Translations under genes and position numbers: made by a program | The notes under the pieces: generated by a model | Database searches by the model: none | Told to the model about the DNA's origin: nothing | The model's input: the letters and a program-made list of their open reading frames with translations, nothing else | In this document: piece by piece, positions 43,209-55,568 of the stretch | Layout of the letters: each line of letters starts with the position of its first letter | How positions within the stretch are numbered: position 1 is the first letter of the stretch | DNA from: Bryopsis sp. KO-2023 | Lineage: Eukaryota; Chlorophyta; Ulvophyceae; Bryopsidales; Bryopsidaceae | Direction: 5' to 3' | Assembly: GCA_030272585.1 (NCBI GenBank) | Contig: BSYQ01000016.1 | Coordinates: 62,001 to 126,000, forward strand | Length of the DNA stretch: 64,000 nucleotides

Positions 43209-43776
43209 CTAAGCCGAAAGAGCAGAAAGTTCGGTTCGGTTCTGAGAAGAAAAAAACGAGAGACCCCTTTGGTGGTGAAACGTTTGAACTGGAACTGTGG
43301 GCGCCGAGAAAGAACCCTTTCCACATCTGAGTCATCAGTTGCTTTACGTACGTGTGACCAGTGCACACTTTTCAATTCCGTGTCACACAAAAGAGTGTTC
43401 TTGGAGGGGGAACGACATCTTCCATTTTTTGCTGCCCGTTTTTCAAGTGTTAGGAGTGTTGTGTTCCAGGATTCTTAGATCAACAGGATGGAAGTGAGTT
43501 GTCCGAACACGGCTCTTAATCCTTGTTTCCCAAGGACAGCCAAAGACACTGTTTTAACAAATCAATGCTTCAAAAATAGTTGGGAACATACAGCAATGAG
43601 GAAGATTGTTTGTGTTTTTTTTGTGCACATCATCACTCCTTTAATCCCATTCTACGTTCTGGAATCCAATCCACTGATTACAAATGAAAAAAATCCAGAT
43701 TTTAAAAAAAAAGAAATAAAAGCAGTTCAACACAAACCCAATAATCAAAATCGGATCGATGGATCAAACGAAGGAA
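43209..43776. other. Intergenic region between UFD2-UBC and the DUF3007 gene
   Basis: A CTTAG acceptor at 43209 suggests that the UFD2-UBC transcript has a 5'-UTR intron starting further right. Short open frames on both strands here show no protein-like features. Confidence 0.4.
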
Positions 43777-44961
43777 TCACCGCTGCTCTTTTTTTGTGCT
43801 TGATTCTTTCTCTATTTCTTGCATGAGCTGTTCCTTTTCAGCATCAGTCATTTCATCCAATCTTTTTTCCATGACAGAACTTTCATAATTTTTCAGCTGT
43901 TCCACATATGTCATGTTCTGCAGTTCCAAAAAAAACAAAAACAACTCAGCTCAGTGATACCCCAACCCAAATGGATATGACTGATGTTCTCCATTGTGAA
44001 ACACAAAGCCTGAATCGCATTGACGCTCTTATCTCAGATGGCACACTTTAATCCAGTCCTCTTTAAGCACACAGAGCTAGGGGCAGAAAAAATACCCATC
44101 GATGCTCGATTGCACAATATGCATGTACATTCAATGAAGCTGCAAAGTTTCTATTAACCAAATGTACACTTTGATTTTCGACTCACCTTCGTTGAAACTC
44201 GGAAAACATATGTAGCCACCCATGCCACAAGACCCCCAAGGAAAATCACCAGCTGTGCATAATTTCCAGCTTGCAGGGGATCCACGCCAGCAAATTGAAA
44301 TCCATATTTGAGAGCAAAGCCCCCTCCGATCAATCCAACTCCGATCAAAACGACATCCTTCCTCGAATAACCGAATTCGGTGTTGTAAGCAACCGGCTCC
44401 TCACTGCTCTTTTTCTCTGGTTCTGCCCTTACAATGCCCAGATTTGGGTTTTGACCACCTGTTATCCATGTGAACCTCTTTAAACAAACCCCCAGAAAGA
44501 AGGATGTTTTGCTGGAGATCGGACTTTTTTCGTGTACCACACATCACCCTATGGAAGAGATTTGACCAGCAAGCCCCCTGGAAATATGTGAGTTCAATTG
44601 TGGTTTTGCAATGGGCCATATCATTAATTTCAATGCAGAAAATTCCCCAAAACATAAAAAAAATACCGCTGCACATTTGTGAATCCACAAGCAACATCCC
44701 ACAAATACATCAGATCGCTTTTCCTAGGAGAAACCCCAGTTGGCTCACATGAGGTTTCAAAGCGATTATACATATTTTTTTCCCAAACCCAGTAGTATTT
44801 TATTCAACGCAGTAGACAATATATATATATGGAGTCTCACACTTACGTTCGTTGAAGAGCGGGCGTCGAGGCGCCACCGCGGCTTTCGGCAACCTTGCAA
44901 AAGCTCGCGAAGACGCAGCCCCCGAACAAGCGAGTTTTCCAAATCTGCTACTCAGCAGCAT
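43777..44961 (-). CDS. DUF3007 plastid membrane protein
   Basis: Three exons: 44961-44847, 44458-44187 and 43917-43777; the phases join cleanly. The start region MLLSSRFGKLACSGAASSRA is rich in Ser, Ala and Arg and lacks acidic residues, a transit-peptide composition. Two membrane spans follow (VVLIGVGLIGGGFALKYGF and YAQLVIFLGGLVAWVATYVF). The C-terminal signature NMTYVEQLKNYESSVMEKRL is typical of DUF3007 (PF11460), found in cyanobacteria and plastid-bearing eukaryotes. Its function is not well defined. A thylakoid or envelope location is inferred from the leader and the family. No separate secretory signal peptide is evident. Confidence 0.88.
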
Positions 44962-45617
44962 CTGTGCTCCTTTCACCAACGGAACTTGGGTGGCTTCTGC
45001 CTGCTTTGCTGCCTGTATGTGTTGACAAATACAGCCCAGGAATAGTACACGTAAAGTATCGTGATGTTATGGTCATACTTTCTCTGTCAACCTCATTCTT
45101 TTCCTACGGACAGCGAGATCGAGCGATTTCCCTCTCCTCAACTTACCCTTGCGACAGTTTTCTCTTCCCTTTTTTGTCCGTTTCAGCTGCCAAACAGTTT
45201 AGGGAAGACGAGAGAGTTTTTGCTTTTAGTTTCCTCTGGTCAGGACTCTCCACTGGCGGCGGATAAATCTGCGGGCTTATTCCTGAGTGGACGAGTGTTT
45301 GTTTCTACTTGGAAGGTGAGAGCAAGGATAGCGGATCCCTTGCATGCGTGGTTTCGGAGCGGAAAGTTTCGCGAGATGCCGATAGCGCTTTCGGAAGGGA
45401 CAGACTTGCGGGTTCCGATAGGAGCTACTCACGAGTTTTAACCCAAGGGGTTACATAGTGCTGGTCAGCGATCGTGATCATTTTACTGACACGGGGAGAG
45501 GGTGCTGGAAAAGCAAGGAGACGCGAACGTCGACATGCCTTAGTACGAAAACACGAGGTCGTCAGTATTTTTTTGCTTGTTTTCGTTGTGCCAGGCTTCT
45601 GGACAGGGTTGGAAGGG
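44962..45617. promoter_or_regulatory. Divergent intergenic region (DUF3007 / PP2C)
   Basis: The two genes are transcribed away from each other with about 650 bp between start codons, so a shared promoter region is likely. I see no convincing TATA box or repeated operator. Open frames within it on both strands lack protein features. Confidence 0.35.
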
Positions 45618-48600
45618 ATGTCAGACAGCCTATCTAGGTCGAAGCCCAAGGCTGCGCACGCTTCTTCCCAACAGCAGCTGAAGGGAGAGGTATTTTTGGC
45701 CACGTTTCTGCCAGCCGTCTTGAACACGTGGCGTCGTATAACCTCTATTTTTTTTCTCGTAACCCCTGTAGTTCTCGTGTTGTACTTCGCTTGCTTGCAG
45801 GATTCCCAACCTCTGCAGGGCTTCTTTTGAAATGGTCCCCTGGAAACAAAACCTGAAACAACAAGTTGCAAAATCTCTTTGTTTTATTTTCTTCACCTGA
45901 CCCAGATTTCGACAAACCCAAGAAAAAAAAGGCATGCGGAAGTGTTCTTTCTTAGGCTCACCTTTTTTGCTCTATTGGAAATATTTTCAGGATGTGGTAT
46001 TCATCCACGACCATTTGGAAAAGCTGCATAGTACCCCCGACAAGATGTGCAACTGGAGTTTGTATTGCGTTTGCGATGGCCATGGGGGGGTTGCTGCTGC
46101 CCAATTTCTCAAGGAAAGGATGAGTGCTGATTTGGTCAAAAGATTACCCCTGGGCAATCCACCAGAGGTCATGAAGCGAGGTACTGAAGATATCCTTTCT
46201 TTTCTGTAAATCTGGGAAAAAAGTTCTAAGAGTACCAAATCGAAGACAGATTAGCTGTTTTTGAGTTTGATAAATAAAGGTGGCTTGCAAATATTCTTGT
46301 CCTCTAGCTTTTTTTCCCTCACACAACACAAGCTTCAGAAAAAATAAAAATAAAAAGAGGCTGCGAAGCAAAAGGTCCGTATTGATGCCAGAAAGTAATC
46401 CAGAAATATTTTGCCAGAAGCTGGAAAAGTATTACTGAGATATCAATGATTTTCTTTTTCAGATGACCCTTGGCTTGAGGCGGTTAGGATGGCTTTGATC
46501 ACAAGCTTCATGTGGATGGATGAAGAATTTGAAAAAGAGGGGCTGCCTCCAAGTATTGGTACGTATTTTGCATACCTCTATTTGAAGTGCTATTAAGTGT
46601 TGTAAGAAGAGCCAGCCGATGCAACTTGCCTCATGCCATTCCACCTTTGAATAGTTTAGTTTTCTAACTGACAAAATGGATCACAAAAACGCACTGCAGT
46701 ATTGCAAGATTTAAAGGAAAATCACATTGTGACAATTGAAGGAATGTTATTTATCATTTGTATGCATATCTCGATTTCAAAGTACGATTATGGTTAAAAT
46801 AGGCAACAGGATATCTATCTTTAGACAATGAACGGTTTGATTTTTTTAAATTAGATCTGAGTGTGGGTGTTCTTTTTGAGTAATGTGCTCTCTTGCAACC
46901 TTAATTGTTGTTTGAGTGTTAATGTTGATCTGACACCTCCAACGTTGGTTTTAGAAAGAAATCTAGGAATATGCTTGAACCCTCACCACACTCAATACCA
47001 AGTTTATTTCTTATAAAGAAATGAGTTTGGGATTGAAGTATGATGCATTAGGAAAGCAGCTGTCACTCTTTTTTCTCTCTCGTTAATTTATGGGTTTTTT
47101 GTGAATCTGATGTTGATTGTGCTTTTTGGCTGGGTTGCAGGCTCCACAGTCACTGTGGCTTTGCTCAGCGGATGGCTTTTGACCATTGCTAATATTGGTG
47201 ATTCTGAATGTTTTCTTGATGTGGGCAACCGACGAGAATACGAATTGACAACATCTCACAAAATCGACACCAATAAAGGGGAACAGAACCGGCTCAAGTA
47301 ATTGTAAATTCAAAGCTCTGTTACTGGAACATGATAAATTTTCGCACTGTTCCTTTTTGGTCAGAGAAACAAATCTCATCCTGACAGGCTTCAAACTTTC
47401 TAGTAGGAACTGCCATCAATCAGTGTGGCTTTTGATTTGATCATTTGGTCATTCATCAAAAAATGGTTGCTGGGTTTTAACGATTCATAGCACACCGACA
47501 CATTTTTTGTTGATTTTTGGCCTTGCATATACCTGTCAGAAACTTCTTTTATCAGCTGAAATGTTATATATTTTTTCTAGTTTGTTTTTTTTTTTGTGGA
47601 GGGTAATCATGGTTGGTGGTATCATTATTTCCTTGTCTGCTGTTCTCACTTTGATCGGAATGAAAAGATTTGTCAGTCTGTTTACAGGGACGTTGGCAAA
47701 ACTGTGAGACCTCTGTCCCAAGACTTGTTCCAGCCTGCTGAAGATGATGAACAAGGTGTGGGACCCTTGAGGGTGTGGCCATGTGGTTTGGCTGTTTCAC
47801 GATCAATCGGAGATTATGACTGTGGCTGTGAAATAACTGCAGCCCCCCATGTCAGACAGGTATTTTTTGGATATTGGTGTCGATTGCTACACAACAGTAT
47901 TTGGGGAGACCATAGAAACACACAGAAATGTAGGAACATATCTTGATACAAACTAGTTTTTTTCTTTTTTTTATGGAAAAATGCGGCAGCATGAATTACA
48001 ACAGTGACTGTGACATCCTGAGGTTGCCATGCTGGAGCTGTTTTTTTTTTTTCAAGTAGAAACGAAAACAAAAACATGCCTGACAAACTGCTGCTCTCCC
48101 AGAGTTCACACACCGATTTAATTTTTGAGTTGCACCTGTTTTCAGGTTGAGGTGCCTATGTCTGGTGCTCGGATGATAATGGCCTCGGATGGTCTCTGGG
48201 ATCACATCACTGGAAGGAGGGCAATGAGAGCTGCCAGGAAAATGACACTCAAAGAATGCCCCAAAGAGCTCATTGAGCTTGCGGACTCGAGATCTGGTGA
48301 TGGTGGGTGAATATCTGTGCACAGGCATTTCATTTTTCTTTTCCTCTCGTTAGTGTGAAGTAAGGATCGCACTATTGAATCTAATTCCTGCTTTTGTGGA
48401 AACTGTCTGCAGTTCTGTTTCTTGTTCTCTTTTTCTTCTTTGCATCGCTGAGTCTCAGGCTTGGTGAATGGGAGCAAACCGCACACCAACGTCGCAGAAA
48501 AAAAAAACATTATTTATGTTATGCCACCAATCTTCAGCGATTTGAAAAACAAATATGATTTCGTGACCTTTTGACCGCGATGTCCGCACCCTTGTGGAAA

Positions 48601-49494
48601 TGCGACCTTGATTACGAAAAAAATTCTTTTGTGTGACCACTTTTAGGACCTGTTTTTGAAAAATTAGAAACAAAAAATTATCAAAATTATTCTTAACTGC
48701 GTGACCTCGTTCGTGCGCAATATTGTAACAGGCTGATAAAAAATCTGTTAAGAATTAATCAGATTAATCAGTTATTGTTGTGAATCATGAAAAATGCCAT
48801 TCAGCTGCTGTGGCCAGCTTAGGAAAAGGCCCATCCTTTCTATGTTCCATTTCTGGTTTAAATTTTTTTTTCGAACGTCTCAGGCCTGACAGATGATACG
48901 ACAGTTCTTATTGTGGACTTTGTGCCGAAAGCTGGCCTTGACTGGAGAGACGCCTGCAAAACCATGCGAAGACCAGTTAATGTTCTCAAGAGGTTCAGAG
49001 AAAGAATGAGAGGAGATGTGAGTACTTTTTTCTTGTTTTAGCTTTTTTTTTTGTTATGGGAGATGGCATTTGTTGAGTTGCATGTCGTGTTTTCTTTGTC
49101 AATCAAGTCTCGAAGTGTTATCCCTCGGCGCGTGGCGGATTACGACGGCGTTCGGCACTGCCACTGTGCCTATCTGGGTGAAGCTGCTGCATCAAAGCTT
49201 TCCCTCGAAGTCAAACGGTCAGAGGAGTTGGGCCACCAAAAGAAACATGAGTCAGACAGGACCGCCGCCCTCATGGGGCTCGCAATGTCAGAAAATGAAA
49301 TGGAGGTTGGTGGCGAAGCAGACACTGACTCAGACGAGGATCCCGCCGACGTAGACTTGAAAAGGAGGAAAGAGAAATTGGCAGCCACCAGTTCACATCT
49401 GGGCCTCACAAGAGCCCAAGTTGCGGCTGCTCAAGCCACAAGGAGGACGCTTGCTCCAGTAGCTGACACTGCTGATTTTACACCTTCGTGGTAA
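45618..49494 (+). CDS. PP2C-family protein phosphatase
   Basis: Nine exons: 45618-45689, 45906-45941, 45991-46180, 46463-46558, 47141-47297, 47688-47859, 48146-48302, 48884-49017 and 49108-49494; phases are consistent. PP2C metal-site motifs are present: AEDVVF at the exon 2-3 join, VCDGHGGVAAAQFL, LLTIANIGDSE, WPCGLAVSRSIGDYD, MIMASDGLWDHI and DDTTVLIVDF. It should remove phosphate from Ser/Thr using Mn/Mg. The 36-bp exon 2 and its GTGTTC donor are the weakest part of the model. The C-terminus (last exon) is an acidic, charged tail (MEVGGEADTDSDEDPADVD) unlike typical short PP2Cs. No targeting peptide is obvious. Confidence 0.85.
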
Positions 49495-50580
49495 AATGCA
49501 AGAAAGGGGAGGACGAGCATTTGAAACCCCGCGTGGACGACAGTAAAGTGACGCTGAATGTGTGCTTGGGCTCCGTATTCGAACGTGGAGGGGCTGCTTT
49601 TTTATGGAGAATTGGGAAAAAGGAATCACAGGGTGGTTAGCACAACATATCCGCACAGGAAAGGGAGGGCAATAGTGCATGCCGGAAGGCACAAACATGG
49701 GGCTCTGAATTTGGAGTCCGGGGAAAGGATGAACCTGGTCATGTGGGGGAGGAGTTCGAGATTCAGAAGGGGTGGCTTGATATTAGGGCTGAAACGTGAT
49801 GCGAACGAGGAGACCCCCGACATTATGTGCGCTCCGAGCAGACATGACAAAGAAGGAAGTGAGTTCATCAACACAGTATGCTAAGTTTGGGGTGGGATGG
49901 GGGGGGGGGTGGAATGACACGGTAGTTTGTATACTAGTTTTTTTGATTGCTATCGAGGGTAGCTGGTGGAAAATGGGAAAGTAGAGAAGTAGGCCTCTAA
50001 TCTCTGTTATTGGGGGCAAGGTCGGTCCAATTTTTCAATTTTTTTTGTGTTTTTTTGTGTTTCCTGGATGTGGTCATCAACTGGGTTGCAAAAGTATGGT
50101 TGGTCATTCTTGGAGGGAAGATTAAGAAAATTCAATTGAGCGGTTTTGTCTGATTGAAGGAACGTTGTAGCAATGTGCACATTATTTTGAGTCATCATAA
50201 TCTATTCACATCCTGGAGATGGCGATCCCCAATTTTTCAGTATTGAATGAACTGTGGATAAGTAACTCCATGTCACCATCATCATCACACTCTTCAGAAC
50301 AATTGATGAAACTGGGGGTTGGGAAAAACCTGCGTTGCTATTTGGACAGAGCGCTGTTGTTTTTATGATCGTGTAAAGAATGATTTACAAGACTCGTCTT
50401 GCTGCTGGGAATGCACTCATACAGATTGAGTGATGGTCACAAGACACACATATATATATATTGAATTGAGGGCCAAACCTCCAAGTGCACTGGACGGAAA
50501 TGTGTTTTAGGCTGACTCATAAATAAACTGTGGCATCAAGTCCATATCTAGCTCCAGCTAAGAAGAAACCGACTGATGAT
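49495..50580. other. Gene-free region
   Basis: Downstream of the phosphatase gene I see T-rich tracts and a G10 run near 49900 but no supported gene, RNA or repeat. Confidence 0.5.
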
Positions 50581-50589
50581 ACAAATGCT

Positions 50590-51560
50590 GACACAACCAT
50601 CACCCAGGGATGTACCCCCATGTCTGCCACGGCTGGCAATTAATTTTGCCGCCGAATGCTTAATTATGGCGCCGAATGCTGAATTTTGCCGCCGAATGCT
50701 GAATTTTGCCGCCGACCGACTGGCAGCCGCCGGTCTACTTCGCGCTTGTTTAGCCCACTCGCTTGGCGCGCGCCGGTCGCGCTAACCCTAAACCCTAAAC
50801 CCAACCCCCCCTTTTTTTACGCTGTTTGAACATAAGCTTTCTGAGGGGAGAGAAAGCCCTAAACACTTGGGATTTCCTCGGCGTGATCCGGGTTCCCATT
50901 TTTGGAGTCGACGGCCACGGCTCCAGAGTCGACGGCCTCGCCGGCGCGCCGGTCTACTTCGCGCTTGTTTAGCCCACTCGCTTGGCGCGCGCTGGTCGCG
51001 CTAACCCTAAACCCTAAACCCAACCCCCCTTTTTTTTGGTCTGACATACATACGTTGGTCGCCTGTCGACCGACATCGCGACATCGCGTCTCCGAAGGGA
51101 CGTCTGCCAGTCGGGCGGCGGCAGAATTCAGCATTCGGCGGCAAAATTCAGCATTTGGCGGTAAAATTAAGTTTTTGCCGTCTGCCACTCCCATGTCCGC
51201 CACTCCCATGTCCGCTTCTCCCGCGAACGCCAAAGTCCGACATACACGCATACAGCTCACACAGACGTGGCAAAACCAAAAATAGTAAGGTTTTTTTTAG
51301 GGTTTAGGGTTTAGGGTTTTAGGGTTTTAGGGTTTTAGGGTTGCGCGAACGGCGCGCGCCGAGCGAGCGGGGTAGACCGACGCGACCGCGGGATAGACCG
51401 GCGCGACCGAAGCGGGGTAGACCGGCGCGCGCGAAGCGACTGCGTTAGACCGGCGCGCCGCCGATCGGACTGTAACGCGTGCCACGTCTGTGTGAGCTGT
51501 ATGCGTGTATGTCGGACTTTGGCGTTCGCGGGAGAAGCGGACATGGGAGTGGCGGACACG
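50590..51560. repeat. Interstitial telomere-like and inverted repeat cluster
   Basis: GCTAACCCTAAACCCTAAAC at about 50779 and again at 51000 ends two direct copies of an approximately 95-bp GC-rich unit (TTCGCGCTTGTTTAGCCCAC). Inverse TTTAGGG/TTTTAGGG runs follow at 51296-51342. GCCGCCGAATGCTGAATTTT is repeated near 50640-50710 and occurs inverted at 51120-51170. A further inverted repeat links about 51185-51272 (CGCCAAAGTCCGACATACAC) with 51478-51555. Three or four GGTAGACCGGCGCGACCG units lie at 51368-51460. The plant-type telomere unit is seen only in short degenerate runs, so this is not a chromosome end. Confidence 0.8.
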
Positions 51561-52176
51561 GTGTATAATCCACCCAGGTACTGTTTCAAGGCAGAAGCTT
51601 CTTCTTAGCGACCTGCAACGGGAAATGTATATTTGCACAGCACACCAAGGGCATAGAGTTGTCCACAAAAAGACTGGTTTTAAGCATTTAGGGATCGTGA
51701 CCTTACAAGAACGTGTTCTAGTTCAGATGGTAGACATTTTATCCTTGCGTCAGACTACCATCCAGTCAACCCATAAATATACAAATGGGCACGTTAACAG
51801 GGTTGAAAGCATGACAAATTTGAAAATGATACACTGGCAAGGTTTCAGTAGTTGTCCCTTCTGGGTTGATACCCCCTCCCCCGCAAAAATGCCGCTACCC
51901 CTGGCCCAGGTTCAAGCCAAATGCATGTCGAGACACTTCGACGAAACTTGCTCTCAGTGTATCCCAGAAACCATCCACCGATCTGTTCCAACACCATGGC
52001 AAACATATCAAAACATGTCCAACCCCCACCACCGTAAAAAAAGTTCCACTGTTTGAAATCCGAACAAGGAACAGGCAAACAGTACGACAGCCGGTGCATA
52101 GTCCACAAGACCTGAGGCTTTGGTGTATTGCATTGTTTCGTTTAGGGGTTCAGTTTTTTCTTTTTTTTTTGGTATC
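51561..52176. other. Gene-free region
   Basis: Nothing supported. A 183-codon plus-strand frame crossing the repeat edge (51505-52056) has no protein-like composition or splice context. Confidence 0.4.
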
Positions 52177-55100
52177 TCAGAGTAGTTCGAGCCGATGTGA
52201 AATGGAACCAAGAGGATAAACATACTTTTTTAGCCTTTTCCTGTTGGCCACTGCAGACAGTATCACGAGAGCGCCCACTACTGCAAACACCGAATTCTTG
52301 GGAACGCCCACCTTCACACATCAACATAATAGTCTGACATACATATGTCAAACTGTGAGTATGCTTCGAAACCGATCTCGCTAATTTGTGTGTCTGTACA
52401 AAACACTTCTTAACTCCAATTCATAGAACATTCAGCAATTTTTTTAAATCATCAACCGTTTCATTTTTATTTCAAACTGGAATTTGCAGTGCCACACTAC
52501 GAGGAATGCAGGGCTGAAAATCCAAATGGAGTATCCAATAGCAGGTCAGGTCACCTCGTGGAGTTTTTCTTTAATGGAACTTAAAGTCGATGGAAATCCT
52601 ATCGATACCTCTGGGTCACTGCTAATACCCTGTGCTGGCTTTTCACCAACACCTGAAAACAAACTTTAAATTCAGTATTGACCAGCAATCTTCGAGCCAA
52701 AGACATCTAAACATGTATGAAATCCACTCCATCCACAAACTTAAGAAACATGGAATGCTTATCGAAAAAAAAATGTCTCACCATATTCTCCACCAGAGCC
52801 AATTTCCTGCATTTTGGCTTCCGCTTGATAAATACGATCGACCAAAACCTGGTGTTACAACAAGAGTGGAAATGAAAAACACACACATACACACACATAG
52901 AAAATCTACTCCGTACAATCATGCAATACAATAAAGATGGGCATTGCTGCCAAACAATTATTTCTGCAAAATTTCAGCCACCAAAATTTCATTTGGAAAG
53001 ATAAGGACAGCGTGAAGGTGTTTACTGATAGGTTGATAATCCTTTCTGAAATCAAGGAATGCAAAAATAAAGCAGAGTTAAGAAGAAGAAAACACGTGCA
53101 GAATTTGATTGCAATCTGTGGTGGGGGGGGGGTAAAAATCCCCTATCTTTAAAAATTCAATGTAAGGGGGACACAGTGGAGGGGTGGCATTTTGTGTTTC
53201 ATATTAGTTACCCTGGATGCACGATGTCTTTTTCTGGAAGTGTCAAAAAGTCAAAACTCACTTTCTTCTGTTCTTTGGAAAGCAATACACAACCCAGCAC
53301 CCATGCCTCTGCTTTATCATATTCTTTGGATCTAACACACAAAATCTGCATGCAATAAGAAAAAATCAGAAACAGTTTAGTTTTACAATAGTAACATTGA
53401 ATTTACACCCCCAGAACAGAGATATCCTCCCCCCACCATTACTCATGTTAGGTAAACTTTGTGTCAGCTATTTGAAAATTTGGAAGAAAATTCGGAAGTG
53501 CAAAATGTTGTCAAGGAAACAGATGCAGAGAAAGAAACTGTGTACTGAAATATGGTGCTGCTTTTTACCATGCCACACCTCAAATGCATATAAACAACAC
53601 ACTGCTGTATTGCTGGTTTGGTCGCTGAATGAATCCAAAGAACCTGTCAGTTAGAAAAAGACTCAATTAGTAAAGCAGATCTTCTTACAAAAAATACATT
53701 TGAGATTATATTCACAAAAAGGACTGATACTGTGCTCCATGCACACAGAAATATTATGTTTTTTATGGTTTTTTGAAGTGGTCTTACTGAGACTAGAACA
53801 AGACAATAAAGGTAGCCCATCCACTGTATACATATGAGCGACAATCCGTCTTGTGATAATTTTGTGCTCGTTTTCTGAAGTTAATTTTGCTGTTTTATGG
53901 TTAACAAGCTCCAAAAGTTTGTTTTTTTTTCATCCACATAATACACGATGTAAAACTATCGGCTTTCGCACGGGCAAAAGTTGATAAAATGTGTACAATG
54001 TACAGAACCACCCTTTTGTGGTGACAAAAGGCATAAAACTTCCCACACTCAACTCCATGTTCTGTAAATCCCTGTACTGGCATTGGGTGCCCGCTGCACT
54101 TCACTTGGAATGGGCTATCTTCTAACAAGGGTAAGAAGAAAAGTGAAAATGAAATACCTGCAGGGCGTTTTCCAAATCTGATGACTGACTTCAACAAGTG
54201 CTTTTCTGTGACTTCAGAAACCAGCTCCAGCAGGCCACAGTCCAAACCGATCAAGCACCTGCTTTCAACTGCATGGGTTAATCCTACTGTTTGTGCACTC
54301 AAAAAAATACAATTTCCTGTTTTCAGCAGATGATACGGAATGAAACATTAATAATTTGAGAGGCCTCTATTACTCTTTCCCACAGTGGCAGGAATTTTTT
54401 ATTTTATTTTTTCTGGGGGGTTTGTATTGAGTTTTTTCTTCTTTTTTTTTCTCCTGACCATGTGACAAAATCTCTTCCTCCAAGTTCCACAGCAAGATGT
54501 TGAGTCTCTGGCAGCAGAAGGGCAGCTTCCCTAAGTCTGTCACATTCCCCAAGAATCAAAATTGAATGAAAACTGAAAGGAAATCCAAGTTTCATGTATA
54601 AACTTGTGATCAGTATTGCAAGCTTCTTCTGCGTTTTATTTTATCTTTTTTTTTTTTTTTTTTTGGGGGGGGGGCTTGGATGAGGGACTTTGATTGGCCC
54701 CCAATTAGGCAGAACTCGCAAGCAAAAACTGGATTTGTGTGCTGGATAATTATTTCCTTCAAGAGAATGCCCTGCTTGCAACCCGTTCACATTGGTTTGG
54801 AATGTGTGCGCATGCAATGGGACGATCTTTCGAATATCATTGGCACCTGTTAGATTCATGGAGGGCAGTTAATCGAAAAAGTGCGATTCGTGCCTTCCTC
54901 AAGAACACTTCTGGTTGGGTTTTCCTGAGTGCATCCGTGGCGGCAAGGACTTCGTCGAAGAACCCGTAGGTAAGCAAAACTTCGAGATCGCTCTCGTTGG
55001 ATTTTGAGGGGGGATTCGAATTCTCAATTTTCATCCCTTCTCAAAAAAAACACAGCACACGAATATCGCTGTGGCCCGCTTTCTTGGATAAGTAGTTGAA

Positions 55101-55212
55101 TTTTGAGTTTGTGCGAGTGAAAAACCGATATAGAGGTGGGAAAGCGATAGCACTGTGATTTCTTGATTTTGAGGAGCTGACTGTAGGTGGACACATCACC
55201 TTCTGCATCCAA
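52177..55212 (-). CDS. Unrecognised multi-exon protein with C-terminal membrane segment
   Basis: Minus-strand exons join in phase: SDLEVLLTYGFFDEVLAATD (about 54980), LREAALLLPETQHLAVELGG (54520), AVESRCLIGLDCGLLELVSE (54250), EDSPFQVKCSGHPMPVQGF (54110), RRIVAHMYTVDGLPLLSCSS (53850), EYDKAEAWVLGCVLLSKEQ (53310), VLVDRIYQAEAKMQEIGSGG (52830), GEKPAQGISSDPE (52650) and a last exon with VFAVVGALVILSAVANRKRL (52330). The middle looks like beta-propeller strands, the flanks like paired helices. The final hydrophobic stretch followed by Lys/Arg suggests a C-terminal anchor. The start is uncertain: ATG 55212 or ATG 55034. I do not recognise the family. It could be a membrane-trafficking type protein, but that is only a guess from the layout. 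Confidence 0.5.
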
Positions 55213-55568
55213 AAAAAATTATGGAACTGCTCTGCTTGAATATTGTCACACCATATTCACGATCAATAACAAAATTCGCTTTGTTTTTGACATAACCCCA
55301 GCTTGAATCAAAAATGCTCCCCACAAAAATGCTACCCAACACCTACATGACAGCGAGAAACTTGGAGAAAATCTAAGACTTCTGCCAGGATCCGTCACCC
55401 TGTTTTTTTTTCTTCTCAATTTTGCTTCGCTGTATCTTTAGAAAGGTAAAGAACAGAATAAGAAAGAAAAAAAGGGGGACTGTTTTTAATAGGTTGGATT
55501 AGAGGGACCAAATTTTTTTTCCTGAAGAAAAATCGAGAGCAAGAGATCAACGAGATCTTGATTTTTGT

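Noticed and set aside
45425..45935. 148- and 101-codon minus-strand frames
   Set aside because: Antisense to the first exons of the PP2C gene, with no splice or family support.
50576..51285. Frames of 69-133 codons on both strands
   Set aside because: They cross telomere-like and inverted repeats and include translated CCCTAAA units.
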